A stretch of 64,000 nucleotides of DNA, taken from positions 1,736,001 through 1,800,000 of the forward strand of contig JBHGNT010000016.1 of NCBI GenBank assembly GCA_043228905.1, given 5' to 3'. The notes beneath the pieces were generated by a model. The model made no database searches. It saw only the letters and a program-made list of their open reading frames with translations, and was not told the DNA's origin. Shown here piece after piece: positions 45,198-58,226 of the stretch. The position numbers and the translations under genes were made by a program. This DNA comes from Azolla caroliniana (lineage: Eukaryota; Polypodiophyta). How positions within the stretch are numbered: the stretch's first letter is position 1; each line of letters begins with the position of its first letter.

Positions 45198-48100
45198 ATG
45201 GCTGTATTTGTTTCTCCTTCTCCTTCTCCTCCTCCGTTATGTCTCAGGATCAACTCAGAAAATACTCTGCCTCGAAGCTTTTTTCCAGGGCGTCTCTCCA
45301 TGTCGAATTGGAGCATTAGGAGAGATGTAAGCGTTTTCAAGAGGTCTATTGGGCTCACAAATGGTTCTTCCTCCAGAATCAGGCATGTTTTTACAGAGAA
45401 GAGGATTTCTCGGAAGAGTCTCATTTTCTGCCAAGCAGGAAAGGTAAGGCATTCTGCCTATATGTGTAAGCTTGATTAATGGTGATTATTTTTAACGGCT
45501 CTTCTTTGCATTTATATGTCTTCAAATTAGTACTAGTGGTTAATCCCTTAATTCTACTAAGGTAAAAGGTTTATGACTATAATTACACTTCGGTAATGAT
45601 TGGTTTTCATTCTTATTTTACTAAGTGAAGTTTTTCTGAATATGCATCATTATTGGCGTAATGGTAATTCTTCTTATTTATGTGTCTTTAGGAGCATCGG
45701 TAATTATTATCCCCTTAATTCTACTTGGGAGAGATTTTTTGCATGTGGACTAATAGAAGCTCCTTGTACTTATATTTCTTAGGATATATTGTTAATGATC
45801 GACAAAAAAATGTTCTTTGCATCATTAATCATTGTATACATATTTCTGTTGTCTTAAAAGCATTGGTAATGATGGTATACATACTTAATTAACCATAAGG
45901 TTTCTTGCATGTATGCTTGATTAGTCCTCCATCATTGAAATATTGCATGAGCGCAATCTACATGTGTGTATACATGAGGAAAGGTAAAGCTTATTAATTA
46001 CAGCATTGAGATTTGGAATTATGGTATTTCGTTATATTTATATCGCTTGAAAATTTTGAAATTGATTGTGTAAGACTTTTATTCAACCCTCAAAAGAGAT
46101 TTCTAATTTTATCGAGAGAATTATTTTCTGCATGTGAGCTTTGTATGTAATGCATTTGTATCTCTTAACAAAATGATTGAAAATGATGGCGTGTGTGACT
46201 GTATAATTTGCTTTGCAGATAGACCAAGCTGAATTTACAGAGATGGCTTGGCAAGCAGTGGTGGCATCCCCCGAAGTTGCCAAAGAAAGCAAACATCAGA
46301 TTGTGGAGACAGAACACTTGATGAAAGCTTTACTAGAACAGAGAAATGGATTAGCCCGGCGCATTTTTGCAAAGGCTAATATTGATAATACCGAGCTGCT
46401 TCAAGCTACAGAGAAATTCATACAAAGGCAACCAAAAGTAAGACTTGATTTTTAATGGTCTTACGCTTATTTTGAATTCGATCATGCCACTTGAGTGTGC
46501 TTATATGTCCAACTCATAAATTGTAGAGATTTAGAATTGACTTTGAACTATGGTATTATGCTGCTAGAGCTTACTTTTAAATCATATCAAGGCATCCATT
46601 CTGGAGGTTCACACTCAATTTTGTACAATCTTACGCCATTTGCTTTATGTATCACTGTTTCTTTGTGAGTATATCAACATCTTTGCGCTATTGATTAACT
46701 TATACTGACTCATTACGTCAAAAGGTTTAGATGAATATCACTCTTTTAACCCTTGATAGTTTTAGATGAATTATCACTCTTTTCTTGTCAGCATATTAAC
46801 ATGTTTGTGTTGTTAATTAACCTTTATATTGGTCCATTAGCATTAGAGGAATAGCTGAATATCATTCTTTTCTTGTGCATATATCAGCTTGTTTGTGTGT
46901 GGATGATTAAGCTTATACATGCCTATTATCTCTCGAGATTTGGCCGAATTGTCACACTTTTCTTGTGAGCATAATTAACGTTATGAGACTAAAGTGTGCT
47001 TAAAAGAAACAGGTAATAGGTGAAAACAGTGGGTCAATGCTAGGACGGGATTTGGAGGCCTTAATTGAAAGGGCCCGAGTCTTCAAGAAAGAATATGGAG
47101 ATTCCTTTTTATCGGTTGAACATTTAGTTCTTAGTTTTTCAAAAGACAAACGCTTCGGGCTACAGTTATTCAAGGATTTTCAAATCAGTCAGAAAGCTCT
47201 GTCGACGGCTATCCTTGCAATTCGAGGAACTCAAAAGGTTATAGATCAGGGTAAGGACACTATGTAATCCAGTGCTTTTTCTATGTAAATGTCAAAATTG
47301 AACACTATTTTTTGTATCACCAATTTATATAATGTAGATCCAGAGGGAAAGTATGAAGCTTTAGATAAGTATGGGAAAGACTTGACTGAAATGGCAAGGC
47401 AAGGAAAGCTAGATCCAGTTATTGGAAGAGATGATGAGATTCGGCGATGCATTCAGATCCTGTCGAGACGAACAAAGAATAATCCTGTCCTCATAGGAGA
47501 GCCTGGAGTCGGAAAGACTGCCATCTCTGAAGGGTGCATCTTTTAGAAAATTTTGTTCTGATTTGCTTTGTAGTTCCTTTCTTTTACACAATTGTTCTTT
47601 TTGTATTTTCAGGCTGGCTCAAAGAATCGTACAGGGGGATGTTCCACAAGCTTTAATGAATAGAAAAGTAAGGTTCATGATTTTACCGTATCTCTATTTG
47701 AATTTATGTACAGCAATAACTCAACTTCTTTTTTACTATTGACTCACCTTATATAGATTTATTAATGATGCCATGTTTGCCCAAAGTGTTTCCATTTTAT
47801 TCATGAAACTGTCTGACTGAACTACTGCTCAAAGCCATTTGCATCTATGGATTTTTTACTCTTTCCAACATCTTCAAGTGAATATTTGTGTGTAATGGAT
47901 GAAAATGCTGCTTTTGAAATGTTTTCCTATGTCCAATTTGAGTTGTCTTGCATATGCTCTCCCTTTCTTACTGTTTGAGCAGATGGACTGAAATCAGTTC
48001 TGATGAGGTTGGAGGATGCATGCATTCAGATATGACTTTCTTGTAGAACAGAATTTGTGATTATAGAGCTCTGGTGCCAAATTGTATGATGCTTAACGTA

Positions 48101-51100
48101 TTTTTCTACATTTCACAGATTTTTTAATTTGTTGACATCAACAGCAATTTTATACAATTTAATTTCTGCTTCTCATCTGCATTGCCACCCTCTCTGAAAT
48201 ATATATATATATATATCCTTTTGATATATGTATCCATCCTATTTTTTTTACTCTTTGCAGCATGATAATTTACTTCCTTGTTTGTATGTATCTATGCAAT
48301 CTTTCTTTTCTCGGTTGCAGCTAGTTTCATTGGATATGGGAGCCTTAATTGCTGGTGCAAAGTATCGTGGAGAATTTGAAGACAGGCTGAAATCAGTACT
48401 AAAAGAAGTTACAGATTCGGATAGTCAAATTATTCTTTTCATTGATGAGATACATACTGTAGTAGGGGCAGGTATTAATAAGAGGGCAAATTTTACATCT
48501 ATAATATCCAATTCAAGAGTAACCATTTAGGGTGTTTTTCTTAAGTTCAGGTGCAACGAGTGGGGCAATGGATGCTGGAAATTTACTAAAACCAATGCTC
48601 GGTCGAGGAGAATTGCGATGCATTGGAGCAACAACCCTTGATGAATATAGAAAATACATAGAGAAGGATCCAGCATTAGAAAGACGATTTCAACAGGTTT
48701 ATGTGGATCAACCAACGGTATCAGATACCGTTTCCATACTTAGAGGTCTTCGTGAACGGTATGAGTTACACCATGGAGTGCGAATATCAGATAGTGCGTT
48801 GGTTGAAGCAGCAGTCCTTTCAGATCGCTATATCAGTGATCGCTTCCTTCCTGATAAAGGTGTGCATGGCTTACATTATGAAGACAGTTAACTCTTTGTA
48901 CGATCGTTATTTTCAAAACAACCATTTCTATTACCCAGTGTTTGGAAAACTTACGATTTTTCTCAAAAAATATAAATGAACCCTTGATTTTTTCAAAGCA
49001 ACTACTTCTAATCATCAAGTATTGCAATTTACATTGTAGATACATCATAGATTCTTTTAACTTTCTATGAATTATGTCCAATATAAGTGGGGAGTGTAAC
49101 CTTCCCATTTTATGTAACCAGGCCCTCTAGGAAATTTATGTCTATAATCATCTGCCAAGTTTGTCTCGGGATTTTCTGAATCATGATATTGATATATGCT
49201 TTCATGCATGCACGTGTCATCATCAGTACATAGGTTGACAGGAGAACCAAGTAGACCTCCAGGAATCTAAGGGGTTTGAGGCTTATTGCACCTTTGGTTT
49301 CTAGTTCAGTAAACTATGCCTTGCAAGATACTTGAGCACATGCATGCCTTGATGTTCCTCATTTGTTGGTCTTATATTAGAGAGATAAAGCTTTTCAGTT
49401 TTCTTTGGTTATTCATCAGGCTTAACCTCCATGCTATTTTTATTGATAAATGGTTTACCTCCGTGGATCTAAATGTGAGCTGAGGCCATCTTTCAATTAT
49501 AGTCCCTGTGATATAACAGAGCTCTAAGAAATGTGACAATAATAATGTGACTATAAGAACTTCTGCAATTGGTGTAAAACATTTAGTTGTTCTCTTCGTG
49601 TGTTTTATGTGGTATAAAACCTGCAGAAACGAGTCCAGTTGGTTAATGTGTGGTCTTTTCCGTTCCTTACAGCCATTGATCTGGTTGATGAGGCAGCTGC
49701 GAAGTTGAAGATGGAAATAACTTCAAAGCCTACTGCCTTGGATGAAATTGATAGATCTGTGTTGAAGCTCGAGATGGAGCGACTCTCTCTCACGAATGAT
49801 ACAGATAAAGCTTCACGAGATAGGCTTAGTAAACTTGAATCGGAATTGGATCTCTTAAAGCGAAGACAGAAGGAGCTTGCGGATCAGTGGGAGCATGAGA
49901 AATCAGTCATGAGTAATATTCAGTCCATTAAGGAAGAGGTGCTTCAAATTTTCCAATTTAGAAAGAAAATTGTTTTAAAAAACAATATGAAGCAAAACAA
50001 TATAGCATTTTCTCATAAAAGTGTTAATAGATTTGAATCATGCAATCTTACTTCTCATGAGATTCCTTGTTTTCTGATTATTAGTATTATTATAATGAAG
50101 TTATTATTATTATTTATTTCGTAAATGGAGAATAGGTTGATCGGGTAAATATCGAGATTCAACAAGCTGAACGCGATTATGACTTGAATAGGGCAGCAGA
50201 GCTCAAATATGGAAGCCTAATGTCACTTCAAAAGCAATTGGATGAAGCTGAGAAACTACTTGTAGAATACCAGAAGACAGGCAAGACAATGTTGAGAGAA
50301 GAAGTGACGGGTAATGATATCTCAGAGATTGTTAGCAAATGGACGGGTATTCCGGTTTCAAAGCTTCTACAATCAGAGAGAGAGAAGCTTCTCTACTTGG
50401 ATGTAGAGCTACATAAGAGAGTGGTTGGACAAGATCCAGCAGTTAAGGCAGTTGCAGAAGCAATCCAACGGTCTAGAGCTGGACTTTCTGACCCAAATAA
50501 GCCGATTGCAAGCTTTATGTTTATGGGCCCCACAGGGGTAGGGAAGACGGAATTAGCAAAAGCTTTGGCTTCATACTTATTCAACACCGAAGATGCATTG
50601 GTGAGGATTGATATGAGCGAATATATGGAAAAGCATGCTGTCTCTCGCCTGATCGGTGCACCACCAGGTTACGTTGGCTACGACGAAGGAGGACAGCTCA
50701 CTGAAGCAGTCCGGCGAAGACCTTATGCAGTTATTCTCTTTGATGAAATTGAGAAGGCACATTCTGATGTGTTTAACATTCTCCTTCAGATCTTAGATGA
50801 TGGAAGAGTGACTGATTCTCAGGGGAGGACAGTAAACTTCAGTAATGCAGTTATTATTATGACTTCAAATATCGGGTCTCAATACATTCTGAACGTAGAA
50901 GGTAGCAATGGATCAGCAGAAAGCACTTATGAGGCTATCAAAAGCAGGGTGATGGATGTTGCTCGTTCAACATTCCGGCCCGAGTTCATGAACCGAATCG
51001 ATGAATATATTGTGTTTCAACCACTTAACCGTGATCAAATCAGCAAGATCGTCAAGCTTCAGGTAAAATTCTCTTTGGGATCATATGGCCTGGAATGATA

Positions 51101-51660
51101 TACATATTTTCATATCAGGAATGAAGTGTTTGCACAAATCCCTAATACCTATACATACATTACATACATATATATATAGGTTATATCTATATATCTATCT
51201 ATATGTGTGTGTTTGTGTGTGTATATATTCATATCGATATATAGATATATCCATATATACATATATATACATATATATACATATAGATAGAGATTTAGCA
51301 CATATATTTCATTGGGTGGTATAGACATGCATATTTTGCTTTTTGTGGCATGAACAGATCGAGCGTCTACAAAAGAGGTTGATAGAGAAGAAGATAACTA
51401 TTAAAGTGAGTGATAGTGCCGTACTTCTCCTCGGGAGCTTGGGTTATGATCCGAATTATGGGGCAAGACCAGTGAAACGTGTTATCCAACAAAACTTAGA
51501 AAATGAATTAGCAAAAGGGATTCTGAGAGGGGACTTCAAAGAAGATGACACGATATTCATCGATACAGAGTTATCTGCCATATCTGGTGACCAGTTTCCC
51601 CAGCAAAAGTTAGTCTTTCATAAGTTGTCAATGCCAGAGTCTCTGCAAAGTGTTAATTGA
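45198..51660 (+). CDS. CLPB3: ClpB/Hsp100 disaggregase, chloroplast type (ten exons, complete)
   Basis: Exons 45198-45443, 46219-46437, 47013-47250, 47338-47533, 47613-47667, 48321-48471, 48551-48859, 49673-49938, 50136-51062 and 51358-51660 all have GT/AG borders and join in phase to a 969-residue protein, the length of plant organellar ClpB. Exon 1 is a Ser/Arg-rich transit peptide of about 80 residues. The order is then: Clp N-domain; NBD1 with Walker A GEPGVGKT (288-295), pore-loop KYRG (332-335) and Walker B IILFIDE (355-361); coiled-coil middle domain (exon 8 into exon 9); NBD2 with Walker A GPTGVGKT (691-698), pore loop GYVG (738-741), Walker B VILFDE (759-764) and sensor-2 GAR (904-906). 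All catalytic residues are present. ClpB refolds aggregated proteins with Hsp70. Plastid rather than mitochondrial targeting is judged from similarity to Arabidopsis CLPB3 (for example [11 protein letters not shown]). No clear heat-shock element is seen in the 500 bases upstream. Confidence 0.95.
51150..51300. repeat. (TA)n/(CATA)n/(TG)n microsatellite in the last ClpB intron
   Basis: Compound tract of TATA, CTATCTA, GTGTGT and ATACATATATA within intron 9 (51063-51357). Confidence 0.9.
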
Positions 51661-51849
51661 TGGACATTTATATATACTAGCTCTAGCGCCTAAAGCTATA
51701 TATAAATATATATGAGGAAATATATGGTTGAATCAAAAGTCCTGAGTTGTAATTGGATTTGAAACACCGAGGTTGGCTTATTATAACATCAGCAGATATT
51801 TTATGACAATTGAGTCGCAATGACCACCCATACATATGATTCGTCTTGC

Positions 51850-51953
51850 TGCCTCACTCGGGACATGCGATAAATTTGGAATGATGCTATAAAGATTAGC
51901 ATGGCCCATGCGTGCAAGTATGACATGCACAACTCAAGAAATGATCTAATGTT
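51850..51953 (+). pseudogene. U6 snRNA pseudogene
   Basis: The stretch follows plant U6 nearly end to end: CTCGGGACATGCGATAAA, TTTGGAATGATGC, AAAGATTAGCATGGCCCATG, CGTGCAAGTATGACATGCAC and AACTCAAGAAATGATCTAAT. The essential ACAGAGA box reads GCTATAAA, and the 5' stem is altered. No upstream USE (RTCCCACATCG) or correctly spaced TATA box is seen, nor a terminal T run. It lies 190 bases after the ClpB stop codon on the same strand, so it may be transcribed within the ClpB 3' UTR. Most likely a retro-pseudogene. Confidence 0.88.
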
Positions 51954-52590
51954 TATTCCCTCCCAAGTTTGATCTCATTATTGGCTCAATCCCATCCCAT
52001 TTATTGTATATAGCAAAATGGTCCTCGCCATTGGCTTGACCAAGTTCTGTCAAATGTGTTTTGTATAAGTGAGTGAGAAACAAAGGTAGGAATAGAGAAA
52101 AAAACTTGAACGTAACTTTTACCAATGAGGAAGAAGAAATAAGACGGCACAAAAGTGGGCATCTATAGTCTTTTATATTGTCTCAGCCTGAATCACATTG
52201 GGGTGGGCACAAGGTTTTACATTCAAGCTTTTCCACCTTTGTATTCTTTTAACGCACATAAAGTTGTGTGCTTGTAGCCAATGTCATTGAAGCCTGTGGG
52301 ACGTGTAACATAGTTATGGATGATGGTTTGATTGAAACCAAACCGAACTGCTAAGACATGGTTTGAGAAGTGTCAGTTCTAATACAATTAAATGGTTTGG
52401 TTTGGTGTTAAAAAATTAGAAATCAGTAAATAATGTGGTTCTAAAACTCGGGTTTAACTTTTTGCTTAACATTATTTTTATTTTCCTAATGGTTTTTGTT
52501 TATTGATTTAACTACTTTAATGTGAATGATTTGGTTTATGTTTGTCAATAAATGGTTTAGTTTGGTATCAACTTTTCCCTAAATGGTTTG
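51954..52590. other. Intergenic; GGTTTGGTTT-rich
   Basis: Contains several AATGGTTTGGTTT words at about 52320-52590. No gene is recognised. Confidence 0.5.
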
Positions 52591-53160
52591 GTTTTACGTC
52601 CATAGTTAGATTAGGGTGGGATGAATCATGTACCAATCATGGTTTTGAAGTATTATTTATGAAATGAGGGTAGTATGATCATACTCAATGGATTCCCCAT
52701 CAAGAGTCTGATAATTTGGCACCCTTGATGATCACTTATAGTGCAGTAAAAAACTAAGGTTGGAATTCCAATCAAATGTAAGTATTTGGATATTTAGGGA
52801 TGCAATTTGTCTATATGAGTATACATGAATGTTGGATGAATTCATGTGTAATACAATGAGATATTGTACATCCCTCTAACGGGAGGAACTAAATTCATAT
52901 AAAAACAAAGTGGGGTTTTCATAACTCTAATTTAATTCGGTCAATCATAAGAGCTAGTAGAAATCATTTTTAAAAAACTAACTGGACACTTGTAAGTATA
53001 TATTATCTTTCTTAAGCAACATCAAGTTGGTTGAGAGCTAGGTCACATAGAGAAGTATTTGCCTCTTCCCAATAAATGAATAATGGGGACAAGTAAGCCT
53101 TTGCATGTCATGTGATTGAGGGAGTGTAGCCCTAACACCATGATTTCCCTATAAGTAGCC
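52591..53160 (+). repeat. Duplicated non-coding modules (partners at 55.95-56.48 and 60.08-60.24 kb)
   Basis: 52591-52740 matches 60081-60230 (GTTTTACGTCCAT, CATGGTTTTGAA, AAATGAGGGTAG(T/G)ATGATC). 52830-53155 matches 55950-56480 (TTGTACATCC, AGCAACATC, TTGAGAGCTAGG, GGGGACAAGTAAGC, TGTCATGTG). No coding content. Confidence 0.75.
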
Positions 53161-53639
53161 AAACATAAGGGGAGTGTAGCTCTAACACCACGACATTGTT
53201 GACACTAGACGTGTCTTTGTCAGCTATTATGAGATGAAGGGCTGACTAGTACGGAAGCGTGTGTGGATCTTATTGTGGAGTTAGCAAGCAAGCACAAGAT
53301 GGAGATACATAGTAGTGTGCCTGTTCAAGAAAGATACAAATAGATAGATAGATTCTATTATCGTCTCTGGAGGTCAAATATGACCTATGAGACAAAAAAT
53401 ATTACATCTCACGTGATACCCGTGGAAGTGAGTGGCGACTCTTGATGTTCAAGAACTTTACCAATGAATGTTGCAATCAGGAGGGCGCATTGTGGTTGTG
53501 AGAGAAATTCGTACAAGGATTGGGCTTGGTTGAAGATACGTGGAAAGAATGGTTGAATATGATCAAAGGCAGAGCATTGTATCAAAGTGTGATACTTAGC
53601 CTCTCGAACTTATTTAGGGCAAAGTTTGCATAGCCGACC

Positions 53640-55930
53640 ACTCTCATCACTTGTGCCCCAACCCCCTATTTCACATCGCCAATGCGTGTGAACTAAGTCA
53701 CATGGAAGCAATGGTTCAAATGGTAGATAACGGGATGGGCTCTAACATGTATCGATGTGTACGGTTTCCTCGTTCCGCAAAGAATATAGTTTTGTAGTTA
53801 GGTGCAACATGTGTAGTATAATAATGTGTGAATCGTGAACCTCCACATTTGTCCCATGTCATGATACATTGGCATTGCAAAAAGGCCTCATTTACAGAGG
53901 AATCTAGTGATGCATCATGAAGCAAGTGTCTTGCATCCCATCTACCAAACCATTTTTCCATATCTTACATTTAAACGGAACACAAAATTTTTTATTTTTT
54001 ATTTTTCCCACAAAAACTACACTCCATTGGTATTAAAATTAACAATGCCAAAGTCCATCTACAATTTGTACATAATAATTTCCACCCCACAAGTATCTAT
54101 AAAAAAAAGACCAAATATAAACGATGGCCTTTGGCAAGATAAGGCTAATTATATGCATGAAAACTCTCTCAGCCTTAGCAAATTTTTTTGATTTTATACG
54201 TCTTTTGGATCTTTTTGCTTGCTTCCCATACAATTCTAAGAAGTCGATGTGAGGAACTTTTTTGAACATTAAGCATGTATTCAACAACCCTTTACATGGC
54301 CATGAACTCAATGGAAGTGATCTCGTCTCAAGGAGGAGGGTGTAGGGCGTTTGTTTCTTAACTTGTAGAAACTTTGTAAGAAAAAGTTTTTAGACATTTT
54401 CAAACTCTTTCCACGTAGATTTAGGGATGCTACCGCCCCATACTTCCACCCCATGGAGAAACACCAAAGTGTCGAAAATATATTTCTTGAGGACCCAACA
54501 CTTAATATCTTTATGATTGCATGTATTCTCAAATGCATAGTATGCTCGCTTACCTGCCTCTAAGCGGCGTGTAGCACATTCATTCCATCTATGATTTGAA
54601 GGAACTTCAAGGCCAAGATATTTAAAGCTTTCCACACATTCAAGTGGCTTATCTCTTTTTTGGCTCTTCACAAGCATAATCTTTGTTTTAGAGCTATTAA
54701 CACTTAATTTAGAATGCATGCAAAAAATTTCCAATGCCTTTATAAGCTTTTGTGCATCCCCTAAAGTATCTACAAAAAGCACTATATCATCCACATATAG
54801 CAAAAGCATAATTACAACATTCCCAATCACAACTTCTTCAACACATTCTTCCTTTATAAGCTTGAAAACCATTTCTTCCAATTCATCAATGCATAGACCA
54901 AATAGTGTTGGTAAGAGTGGGCATCCTTGCCTAACACCAATAGTGCTATTGGAAAAATCTGAAAGTCTATCTCTCATATGCACACAACATATAACCTTTT
55001 CATATATTCGAGAAATTGCAAGCATATATTCACTTGGCACCTCGAGTTCTTCCATTCGCCTCCAAAGATGCCTACGATGTACCATATAAAAAGCTTTCTT
55101 GAAGTCTACAAAGCAACAATATAAACCTTTACATCCAAGGCGACTTTCCTCCATTAATACTCGAAGGGTGACAAGGTGATTGATGGCGCAATAGTGTTTT
55201 CGAAAACCAGCTTGTCCATAAGCTCTCTTACCATTTTTTTCACCCCATGCTCTTATCTTTGATTCCATTATACATCCAAATAGTTTTGCCATTAACAAGC
55301 CAACCATGATGGTTTGATAGATGTTTACATTATTTATATCTCCACCTTTATGTATAGGTTTGATCCAATTTGTAGTCCAATCATATGGCATACCATGTTG
55401 CAATGCATCATTAAACATATCGCTTATCCATACATGTGCTTCCGTTCCTATCCATTTGAGCATTTCAACCTTTATACATTGAAGATCGCTTGCCTTTCCA
55501 AAGGCCAATTTCTTAAATCCTATGTATATATTTTCAATTGTAAAGAAGGGAGACATATGTGAAAGAGAACCATAACAAATCATCTTTCCGGCAAGAGATA
55601 ACTCATATAAATTCTTACAATGCATAGACAAGTCAAGAAGAGTTAAGTCACCATAACCCTCAACACGTTTCCTCGTTAGATTTCCCCAAAATTTAGCACA
55701 TGCATGTGCTTTGCCTTGCGTTTCGAGAAATTGTTGAGTAACTTCCCATAGTCTACTCTTTCTTTAAATAAGCCTTTTATACTCATGCAAATGGTTTTGG
55801 TAATTTTCTTTCTACCTGACTACATCCAAAACCATAAAGCACTTTTGAGCTTCACGACATTCTTTATCAAACCATTTTTTCTTTGAACTACATTTCTTGA
55901 TGCATTTCCAAGATGTGCGGTTGGTCTAAC
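53640..55930 (-). pseudogene. Non-LTR (LINE) reverse transcriptase relic
   Basis: A 413-codon open stretch (54390-55631) carries LINE RT blocks: GQAGFRKHYCAINHLVTLR, FVDFKKAFYMVHR, VRQGCPLLPTLFGLCIDELE, LLLYVDDIVLFVD (A changed to V in the usual YADD), KLSVNSSKTKIM and SFKYLGLEV. Upstream (to ~55930) WFDKECREAQKCF-like sequence with stops represents the link from the endonuclease. Downstream (to ~53640) HYYTTHVAPNYKTIFFAERG and HRYMLEPIPLS represent the C-terminus. Stops at 54390 and beyond, and no endonuclease domain, mean it is inactive. It lies between two homologous non-coding segments. Confidence 0.88.
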
Positions 55931-55949
55931 GAGCAATTTCCAACTTGAG

Positions 55950-56480
55950 GTGTGATGAATAATACAATATGAAGTTGTACATCCGTCTAACGAGCAATTT
56001 CTTCATACCAAAAACTAAACTCATGTACAATAGAAGAGGGATTGTCTTAAATCCAATTAAACGCGGCCAATGGTAAAAATTAACATTTTCTCTTTCGGAT
56101 TTGCTTTTGACTTCCAACTAGGAGTGCCTCATAAAAAATCTAATAATCTAACGGGGTTTTGGGAATAAAACTGTGGTACCGAGTTTCTGTTTTCTTTGTA
56201 AAGCAACATCGAGATGTTTGAGAGCTAGGCCACATAGAGAAATACCAGCCTCTTTATGGTAAATGAGTTGTGGGGACAAGTAAGCATTCTCATGTCATTT
56301 CACCGAGGGTTTTTGGAATCAAGTTGTGTTTCCAAGTTTCTGTTTTCTTTGTCAAGCAACATCGAGATGTTTGAGAGCCAGGCCATGTAGAGAATTATCG
56401 GCCTCTTTATGGTAAATGAATTGTGGGAACAAGTAAGCATTCTCATGTCATGTGGTAGAGGGAGTGTTGCCCTAAAACCA
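55950..56480 (+). repeat. Tandemly duplicated module, unit about 162 bases
   Basis: TTTCTGTTTTCTTTGT, AGCAACATCGAGATGTTTGA, GCCTCTTTATGGTAAATGA and ACAAGTAAGCATTCTCATGT are present twice (about 56185-56310 and 56337-56450). A related single copy lies at about 53005-53130. Confidence 0.85.
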
Positions 56481-56616
56481 TGATTGCCCTACATGTACAT
56501 AAAAGCAAACAGTTCGCACTCTAGGTTGAGGGCTCCATGTGCTTAAGCCGAAGCATTGAGGTAATAAAAAAGGCCCAAGGTCCAACATGGATTCACACAA
56601 CTCTCTTTGAGCACAT

Positions 56617-56945
56617 GTAATAATATTGCCTATTTATTTTATCACTTGCAATGAATAATATGGCATCCTTGTTTCCTCTTGAAAGAAGCTCTAGTTATAT
56701 TGATCATTGCTTGGTAGGTTGATGAATCTCGTAAGCACGTGGCCACGACATCTTGGGTCTATTACTAATTCTCAATTGAGAAACAAGTATAGTTGCTTGC
56801 TAAAGAATACAAATTTATACGCTAGTCAATTCCAACGCGTGTTTAACGCCAAAGTCTTGGTGTAAGCAGAAAGGGTCAAAGACCAATAGGACTCGCATGA
56901 CTCTTGAGAACTGAAAATATGCAATAATATTGTCCACTTATTTTG
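56617..56945 (+). repeat. G-box-containing repeat module A
   Basis: Nearly identical over about 330 bases to 60241-60565. It contains GTAAGCACGTGGCCAC with a perfect G-box CACGTG at 56736-56741. A shorter, more diverged relative lies in the PR-1 upstream region at 57707-57790. Confidence 0.92.
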
Positions 56946-57690
56946 TCGATTATGATGAATAATATTTACAACCATAGATTGACATATTCGCATTCGTGGG
57001 GTTTCTTATTCGAATACAAACAAATACGTATACGAATCCATAGTCAAGTATTCGATTTTTTTAAAAAGTACATGAATTCCCTCCTTTTTAGTTTCCTACC
57101 AGATAGGAAAGGTGACTTGACAATAAAAAGGGAACTTGACAGTAATAAAATTTTATAGTAAATGTAAAAGTATTCGTTTTAATTTTGTAAATAAATAAAA
57201 TAAAATAAAGGTTCATTAACTCCTCACTTTCTATTCTCTTAAAATTTATGGATATTTTTATGTGACATTAAAAATGGAACTTCATACTAATCATATTTCT
57301 ATAATAAATATAAAAATAGTCTTTTTTTCTAAAATTAATTAATTAATATAATTTAATTAAATAAAGGTTCATAAACTCCCCCTTTTTTTATTTGACACTA
57401 TAAAGGAGAGTTAATACTAATCATATTTTTATAATCTATTAATGAATGATTGTTCTTTTCTTAGTGAATTTATTTATTTATTTTAATTTAAAAGAAAATT
57501 TAATTAATTAATTTTTCGTATATTTATTTTTTAAAACGAATGGTTTTATAATATTCTTGGGGCCATTTCGTATTCTCGAATATTCGGGATATTGCGGATG
57601 AAGAATATCACAAATATCACACATGTCTCAATCTACGTTTACAACTTTGTCTTTTTTTGAAGGAATATCTTATTATCATAACATCAATGG
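56946..57690. other. AT-rich insertion between modules; no gene
   Basis: Low-complexity AT sequence with TATTCG/CGAATA words near both ends (56988-57055 and 57565-57605). It interrupts the alignment with the 60.2-kb copy, so it may be an inserted repeat. Confidence 0.5.
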
Positions 57691-57706
57691 ACAAGTTGTT
57701 TAATAG

Positions 57707-58124
57707 TATAAGCACGTGGCCACAACACTGTCTTTGGATTATTATCGATCCTTAATTGGAAAACACCATGCCCTTGCCTAAGAATATTCTTCGACATGCT
57801 AGACATTCTCAACCAACATTTGAATATGTATATCATCCGTGGATGTTTTTCAAATATTTCACAATTATGTATTGTTTTTGTTACACGTTTTTCTTAACAT
57901 CACACATAGAACATGCTAGTCATTCCCAACCAACATTTGAATATGTATATCATTCGTGGATGTTTTTCATATATCTCACGATTATGTATTGTTTTTGGTA
58001 CACGTTTTTCGTAGCATCACTCGGAGAACGGGCAAAGCGCTTGACTTTAAGGGGCGTGTATTGCATCCTTGACACCATTATGCATCGAGCAATTTGCATG
58101 TCTCTCAATGTGTGCATATAAGTA
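57707..58124 (+). promoter_or_regulatory. PR-1 upstream region: G-box module, two 117-bp repeats, TATA box
   Basis: A module with CACGTG at 57713-57718 is followed by two tandem 117-base units (57794-57910 and 57911-58027) sharing CAACCAACATTTGAATATGT and ATTATGTATTGTTTTTG. A TATA-like CATATAAGTA lies at 58115-58124, about 105 bases before the start codon. G-boxes are bound by bZIP and bHLH factors, many of them stress-responsive; use here is an inference. Confidence 0.6.
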
Positions 58125-58226
58125 GATATCAGCCAAACCACACACACACACACAAAGCAAGGACTTTAACATCTAGGACGCACACACAAATAATCTAAAG
58201 TGAATATTGAACAACCACTTCATAGA

